Positions 3,695 to 8,007 of a stretch of 8,007 nt of DNA are shown in pieces. The position numbers were made by a program, and so were the translations under genes. Below the pieces are notes generated by a model. The model searched no databases. It was not told the DNA's origin and saw only the letters and a list, made by a program, of their open reading frames with translations. The DNA is from Actinomycetes bacterium (GTDB lineage Bacteria; Actinomycetota; CALGFH01). The first letter of the stretch is position 1, and every line of letters begins with the position of its first letter. The stretch lies in assembly GCA_030152105.1 (NCBI GenBank), contig JASLIH010000481.1, forward strand, positions 1 through 8,007, in the 5' to 3' direction.

Positions 3695-5961
3695 CCGACC
3701 AGGCTGCGGGGGCTGACCGTGGCCACCACCCGCCGGCGCCAGCCGAGCCGCCCAGCCAGGCTCGACCTGGCGCTGCGGGCCAGGCGCCTGGCCTCGTCGG
3801 CCTGGTCGCCGCCGGGCTCGTCGGGAGCGTACTCGGCCCGCTCGAACAGGCCGGTCAGCTCGACCAGCGGGTCGGCGTCAGCGGCGAAGTCGCCGGACAA
3901 TCGGCGGGCGTAGGCGGCCGGCGTCTCCGCCCCCCGGCGGCCGATGCCGGCGTCCCTGGCCCAGCTGGTCAGCTCCGCGTACGACTCGGCCACGGCGTCG
4001 CGGGGCCGGTGCCCGGCCCGCCGGCGGGCCAGCAGGTTGCGGGTCCACTTGACCCCGGGGATCAGCAGCACCAGCAGGGCCACGGCCAGGCCGGCCCGGA
4101 CGACCGGCCTGGCCAGCCAGCCCCGGTCGGTGCCGGCGCCGGCCAGCGGGTCGGAGTTGCCGCCCGGGGCGGGGTCGGGCGGGCGGACGAGCGGGTTGGT
4201 GGTGGTGTCCGTTCGGGTGGTCTGCGGCTGGGCGGTCTGGCCGGCCTCGTCGGCGGGCACCCGGCCGGCCGGGGTGGTGTAGGTGGGCACCGTCACCGTG
4301 CCGTCGGCCCGAGGGGTCGGCTCGAACGGCACCCAGCCGGCCTTGGGGAACCAGAGCTCCGGCCAGGCGTGGGCGTCGTGGGTGGTGACCTGCTGGAAGG
4401 TGTTGTCGATGATCTCACCCGAGGTGAACCCGACGGCCACCCGGGAGGGGACGCCGACCTGCCGGGCCATCATGGCCATGGCGATGGCGAACTGCTCGCA
4501 GTAGCCCTCCCGGACCTCGGTCAGGAACCGCCGCAGCTGGTTGCCGCCGGCCGCGAGAGAGGGCACGTTCAGGTTGTAGCGGAACTCCTTGCTGCGCAGG
4601 TAGTCCTGGATGGCCAGGGCCTTCTTGAAGGGGGTGTCGGCGTCCTTGGCCGCGACCACCGCGTCGGCCTGCTGCTCCACCTCCCGGTCCAGGCTGCCGG
4701 TCTCCAGGTACGGCCGCAGGCTGGGGTAGTCCCGGTAGTCGACCGGGCCGGCCAGGTCGGCCGCGTCGATCTGGGGGACCTGGGAGACGACCGTGTAGTG
4801 GAACCCCTGGCGGAGCCGCTGGTTGATGGTCAGGCTGGCGAACCTCTGGTTGGCCAGCACCCGCCGGCCGGCGTCGACCCGGACCGGGGTGGTGGCCGCC
4901 GGCAGCCAGAACGACCCCAGCTCCTGGATCTCGACCTCCTGGGTGACCTGGGTCACCGGCAGGTCCGGGTCCTGCTCGCCGGCGAGCGGGCCCTCGAAGG
5001 CGACCAGGTTGCTGCGGGGGTCGCTGGAGGGAGCGAAGTCGGTGCCGTCGAAGCGGTCGTAGACCATCAGCCGCCAGCGCTCCCGCTGGGTGCTCCGGGC
5101 CCGGAACATGGGGACGTCTTCCTGCGCGGTCAGCCGGGTCCGCAGCGAGATGAACGGGTTGAGGGCCACCCCGGTGTCGGCGCCGGTGCGGTCCTTGAGG
5201 TCGACCACCGGCTGCTGGCCGTAGCCGGGCAGCAGCCAGGGCACGGTCAGGGCGCACAGCCCGGCGGCCAGGGCCAGCCAGCGGCCGGTCTGGGCGGCCG
5301 GGGTCAGCGGCAGCCGCCAGCCGGCGCCAGGCCGGCTGCGGGCGCTCGACACCCAGCGGCCCCAGGTGGCCAGCCGGGCCCGGCCCTCGAACAGCAGGAT
5401 CCCGGCCGCCCCGAGCATGAACCAGGTCGTGTACCAGGCGGGGCTGGAGGGCCGGATGACGGCCGGGAAGACGAACAGGCCGAGGGCGGGCACCAGGGCC
5501 AGCAGGGGCTGGCGGGCGCGGAAGGCGAGCCCGTCGGCGGCGGTCGCCACCGCCCAGGCGCCGGCGCAGGTGAGCAGCACGAACTCGGTCGTGACCTGGA
5601 CCGGGGCGGCCTGCTCGCTGACCGCGGCCAGGGCGGCCGAGGCGGCCGACGCCATCTCGGACAGGGTCCGGCCGGTGGGGACGACCAGCAGGAGCGTGCC
5701 CGGGAAGAGCAGGATCCCGCCGACGACCACGAACCCGACGACCATGGCGAGCAGCGACAGCAGCTGGCCGACGCCAAGACGCCGCAGCAGGGCGGCCAGG
5801 CCGAGGGCGGCCCCCATGGTCAGCCAGGTCGGCAGCAGCCAGGCGTTGCCGGCGTACAGCCGGCTCAGCGACAGGGACGCGCCGGCCAGCAGGCCGGCCA
5901 GCGCTAGCGCCTGCGCGTAGTCAGTGTTGCGCGCCCCAGGGGGGCTGTCAGTCGTCGCCAC
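3679..5961 (-). CDS. Membrane transglutaminase-like protein (TgpA-type: DUF3488, transglutaminase core, DUF4129)
   Basis: This 760-aa protein has three parts. Residues ~16-250 are multi-spanning membrane sequence of the DUF3488/TgpA N-terminal type, with hydrophobic stretches near 16-30, 41-60, 66-94, 125-144, 153-168, 176-191 and 228-245. A large domain follows, placed outside the membrane by analogy to TgpA. It carries the transglutaminase core, with nucleophile Cys488 in GYCEQFA, His531 in THDAHAWPELW, and FEPTP at 546-550 where the third catalytic residue belongs. A Pro/Thr-rich linker (~560-610) leads to one more membrane span (~622-637) and a basic cytoplasmic tail, 655-735, resembling DUF4129. 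The GTG start at 5961 overlaps the upstream DUF58 gene by 58 nt; no alternative start precedes the first span, and GGATGA lies just upstream. Members occur with MoxR and DUF58 genes, as here, and are thought to act in envelope processes. The substrate is unknown. Confidence 0.93.
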   Translation of the reverse strand: MATTDSPPGARNTDYAQALALAGLLAGASLSLSRLYAGNAWLLPTWLTMGAALGLAALLRRLGVGQLLSLLAMVVGFVVVGGILLFPGTLLLVVPTGRTLSEMASAASAALAAVSEQAAPVQVTTEFVLLTCAGAWAVATAADGLAFRARQPLLALVPALGLFVFPAVIRPSSPAWYTTWFMLGAAGILLFEGRARLATWGRWVSSARSRPGAGWRLPLTPAAQTGRWLALAAGLCALTVPWLLPGYGQQPVVDLKDRTGADTGVALNPFISLRTRLTAQEDVPMFRARSTQRERWRLMVYDRFDGTDFAPSSDPRSNLVAFEGPLAGEQDPDLPVTQVTQEVEIQELGSFWLPAATTPVRVDAGRRVLANQRFASLTINQRLRQGFHYTVVSQVPQIDAADLAGPVDYRDYPSLRPYLETGSLDREVEQQADAVVAAKDADTPFKKALAIQDYLRSKEFRYNLNVPSLAAGGNQLRRFLTEVREGYCEQFAIAMAMMARQVGVPSRVAVGFTSGEIIDNTFQQVTTHDAHAWPELWFPKAGWVPFEPTPRADGTVTVPTYTTPAGRVPADEAGQTAQPQTTRTDTTTNPLVRPPDPAPGGNSDPLAGAGTDRGWLARPVVRAGLAVALLVLLIPGVKWTRNLLARRRAGHRPRDAVAESYAELTSWARDAGIGRRGAETPAAYARRLSGDFAADADPLVELTGLFERAEYAPDEPGGDQADEARRLARSARSSLAGRLGWRRRVVATVSPRSLVGQSRR

Positions 5962-7172
5962 GGGTCATCCAGGGGTTGGGTGCGGGAGAGCATCGCGGTC
6001 CGCCAGCCGGCCCGGTCGAGCAGGGTGGCGATGCCGGCGGCCTGGGCGTCGGCCGCGGCCACCTCGCGGGCGGCCAGCCCGAGCCAGCTGTCGGTGCGGA
6101 CCAGCAGGCCGAGGGCGCCGCCGAAGCCGAGCCGGCAGCGGGCCAGGGCGGCCGCCTCGTCGGAGGAGGGGACGCCGAGCACGGCCACCAGCAGCCCCTC
6201 GCCGGCCGTCCTGGCCAGCCGGTTGGCCATCGGCACCAGCGACGGGGTCGCGGTCGGCTCGACGCTGGCCAGGAAGTCGAGCACGGCGGTGGCCTGGTCG
6301 GCCATCCCGGCCGGGCGCACCTGCTGGCCGTCGTCGGCGACCAGGGCCAGCTCGTAGCCGGAGCGGCCCAGGCGCAGGGCGATCGAGGCCGCCGCCGACA
6401 CCGCCCGCTCGAACGAGGCCCGGCCCCCCTGGCCACGGTGGGCGGACAGGCGCAGGTCGATGGCGATCACGGCCCTGGCCTGCCAGGGACGCTCCTCCTG
6501 GCGGATCATCAGCTGGCCCCGCTTGGCCGAGGAGCGCCAGTGGACCTTGCGCAGGTCGTCGCCGTCGCGGTACTCGCGGGTGGTGTAGAACTCGTCGCCC
6601 TGGGAGAACAGGTAGCGGACCTTGGTCGCGGCCGAGCTGGCCAGCTCGCCGCCAAGGCCGGGGGCGCTGAGCGTCTCGACCTTCGGGTGGACGATCACGT
6701 CCGAGGCCCCGGCCAGCTCCGAGGTGACCTGGGCCAGCCCGAACGGGTCGGCCAGGCGGACGGCCAGCGGGCCGATCGAATAGCGGCCCCGGGCGGCGGC
6801 CCGCAGCTCGTAGTTGAGCAGCTCACGGTCGCCCCCGGGGATCCCCGGGACGACGAAGCGGGCCCCTGGGCCGAGCTGGTAGGGGAGCCGGTCCTCGAGC
6901 AGCAGCACGCCCGTCTCCAGCCGGGTCGGGTTGTCGAGGCGCACAGTGACGTTGATCCGGTTGCCCACCGAGGTCCGCACCGGGCGCACGGTCCTGCTGG
7001 AGGTGAGCCGGGAGTTGCCCCAGGTGACGACGGCCAGCGCCCCCACGGGCAGGACGACGGCGGCGACGGCCAGCATGTACAGCTCGGAGACGCCGGTGAG
7101 GCGCCCGGCCACGTACAGGGCGGCCGCGGCCGCGGCGAACCCGGCCGCCCGCGGGGTGAACGCCCTGAGCAA
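5904..7172 (-). CDS. DUF58 domain protein (MoxR-associated, degenerate VWA-like)
   Basis: This 422-aa protein has two N-terminal membrane helices (about 9-25 and 30-50), then an Ig-like or beta-rich region (~55-160). The DUF58 signature is YTTREYRDGDDL plus RKVHWRSSAKR at 196-218. The C-terminal half resembles a von Willebrand A fold, where the expected metal-binding DxSxS is replaced by Asp239-x-Arg-x-Ser243, so metal binding is doubtful. The start is a TTG at 7172, 1 nt after the MoxR stop codon; the only nearby alternatives cut into the membrane helices. The upstream purine tract is weak, so translation is probably coupled to moxR. DUF58 proteins are commonly encoded with MoxR ATPases and are proposed to be their substrate or partner. 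The last 58 nt overlap the transglutaminase gene. Confidence 0.92.
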   Translation of the reverse strand: MLRAFTPRAAGFAAAAAALYVAGRLTGVSELYMLAVAAVVLPVGALAVVTWGNSRLTSSRTVRPVRTSVGNRINVTVRLDNPTRLETGVLLLEDRLPYQLGPGARFVVPGIPGGDRELLNYELRAAARGRYSIGPLAVRLADPFGLAQVTSELAGASDVIVHPKVETLSAPGLGGELASSAATKVRYLFSQGDEFYTTREYRDGDDLRKVHWRSSAKRGQLMIRQEERPWQARAVIAIDLRLSAHRGQGGRASFERAVSAAASIALRLGRSGYELALVADDGQQVRPAGMADQATAVLDFLASVEPTATPSLVPMANRLARTAGEGLLVAVLGVPSSDEAAALARCRLGFGGALGLLVRTDSWLGLAAREVAAADAQAAGIATLLDRAGWRTAMLSRTQPLDDPWRRLTAPLGRATLTTRRR

Positions 7173-7173
7173 G

Positions 7174-8007
7174 CTAGCTCTCGCCCCGTCCGCGGATCGG
7201 GATCGGCACGTACTCGACGATGTCCGCGAGCACGTCGGCGGCGGTGCGGCCGATCATCTGGGCCTCGGGTGCGGTGATCAGCCGGTGGGCCAGGACCGGG
7301 TTGACCAGCTCCTTGACGTCGTCGGGGACCACGTAGTCGCGCCCGGAGACGGCCGCGGCCGCCCGCGAGGCCCGCAGCAGGGCCAAGGCCGCCCGCGGGC
7401 TGGCCCCAAGGGCCAGGTCGGCGTGGTCGCGAGTCGCCCTGACCAGGTCGACGATGTAGCGCTTGAGGGTGTCGGCCACGTGGACCGTCCTGACCCCCTC
7501 GATCATCTCGGCCACCGTCGGCGCGTCGGCCACCGGCTGCAGCTCGCTGAGCAGGGTGGTGGTCCGGCCGTGGGTCTCCAGGATCTCGATCTCGGCCTGG
7601 CGGGTCGGGTAGCCGATGTTCAGCTCCAGCATGAAGCGGTCCCGCTGGGCCTCGGGCAGGGGATAGGTGCCCTCGTGCTCGATGGGGTTCTGGGTGGCGA
7701 CCACCAGGAACGGCACCCCGAGCTGGTAGGTGATCCCGTCCACGGTGACCTGGCGCTCCTCCATGGACTCGAGCAGGGCGGCCTGGGTCTTGGGGGAGGC
7801 CCGGTTGATCTCGTCGCCGACCACCACGTTGGCGAAGACCGGTCCGGGCCGGAACTCGAAGTCCTCGCTGCCGCGGTTGTAGATGGACACCCCGGTGATG
7901 TCGCTGGGCAGCAGATCCGGGGTGAACCGGATCCGGCTGACGGTGCAGTCGATGGAGCGGGCCAGCGCCTTGGCCAGCACGGTCTTACCCACCCCCGGGA
8001 CGTCCTC
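7174..8007 (-). CDS. MoxR-family AAA+ ATPase, N-terminus outside window
   Basis: The frame is open to the window edge; 277 residues are visible, ending at a TAG at 7174-7176. The fragment starts inside Walker A (EDVPGVGKT, visible residues 1-9). It continues with the MoxR-specific FTPDLLPSDITG (28-39), Walker B VVVGDEINRASPKTQAALL (61-79) and the sensor-1 region VATQNPIEHEGTYPLPEAQ (103-121). It ends in the helical lid, with SPRAALALLRASRA (sensor 2 Arg) and DDVKELV. MoxR proteins act as hexameric chaperone-like ATPases in maturing protein complexes, often with VWA or DUF58 partners. This gene is the first visible member of the operon with DUF58 and the transglutaminase, separated from DUF58 by 1 nt. 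About 40-60 N-terminal residues and the operon promoter lie beyond the right edge. Confidence 0.94.
   Translation of the reverse strand, partial: EDVPGVGKTVLAKALARSIDCTVSRIRFTPDLLPSDITGVSIYNRGSEDFEFRPGPVFANVVVGDEINRASPKTQAALLESMEERQVTVDGITYQLGVPFLVVATQNPIEHEGTYPLPEAQRDRFMLELNIGYPTRQAEIEILETHGRTTTLLSELQPVADAPTVAEMIEGVRTVHVADTLKRYIVDLVRATRDHADLALGASPRAALALLRASRAAAAVSGRDYVVPDDVKELVNPVLAHRLITAPEAQMIGRTAADVLADIVEYVPIPIRGRGES

Noticed and set aside
990..3700. Mobile-element boundaries around the tetR-ABC module
   Set aside because: I saw no transposase, integrase, tRNA or clear terminal inverted or direct repeats flanking the module by eye. A computed repeat search could still find short ones.
3259..5907. 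882-codon open frame on the + strand, opposite the transglutaminase gene
   Set aside because: It is a shadow of the GC-rich antisense frame. Its product is low-complexity Gly/Pro/Arg/Gln sequence with no domain, while the opposite strand encodes a complete protein with catalytic motifs.
5901..5910. CTAG-centred palindrome at the DUF58 stop codon, with a similar one at the moxR stop (7172-7179)
   Set aside because: Both arise from TAG stop codons preceded by C. Two short instances do not support a shared element.
5976..7277. 433-codon open frame on the + strand, opposite the DUF58 gene
   Set aside because: It is also a composition shadow: repetitive Gly/Gln/Arg/Ala content, no recognisable motif, opposite a clear DUF58 protein.

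Overview
This is a high-GC, densely coding bacterial window. It carries actinobacterial hallmarks: a DUF3040 small membrane protein directly downstream of a dinB-type polymerase gene, strongly GC-biased third codon positions, GTG and TTG starts, and a drrA/drrB-like efflux pair under a TetR repressor. It looks like chromosomal sequence from an actinomycete or an uncultured actinobacterial lineage; I cannot name a genus.

Left part (1-989, + strand): the 3' end of a DNA polymerase IV gene (dinB), a 113-bp gap with a plausible promoter, and a 145-aa DUF3040 membrane protein. In many actinobacteria this pair sits next to the division and cell-wall (dcw) cluster. Here no mraZ or rsmH follows.

Middle part (1060-3694): a self-contained efflux module. 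A TetR-family repressor gene (- strand) diverges from an ABC ATPase gene and an ABC-2 permease gene (+ strand). The 123-bp divergent region is visibly lower in GC. It holds four copies of a dyad, GGAAC-N3-GTTCC or a variant, arranged as two pairs. Both pairs have the same 19-bp centre spacing, because one ~33-bp unit occurs twice, 53 bp apart. A strong-looking promoter (TTGACA, 17 bp, TAGAAC with an extended TG) lies between the pairs, so one dyad touches its -35 element and another its -10 element. The expected logic is that the TetR protein represses the pump and itself until a ligand, probably the pump substrate, releases it.

Right part (3679-8007, - strand): a compact operon read from the right edge inward, in the order MoxR-type AAA+ ATPase (partial), DUF58 protein, and multi-spanning transglutaminase-like protein. 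The genes are 1 nt apart or overlap by 58 nt. This is a well-known conserved trio, thought to act in envelope or protein-complex maturation. The transglutaminase gene converges on the permease gene with a 16-bp tail-to-tail overlap.

The most notable signal is the duplicated four-site operator. I see no CRISPR array, rRNA or tRNA gene, insertion sequence or phage gene. No gene-free stretch exceeds 300 bases.
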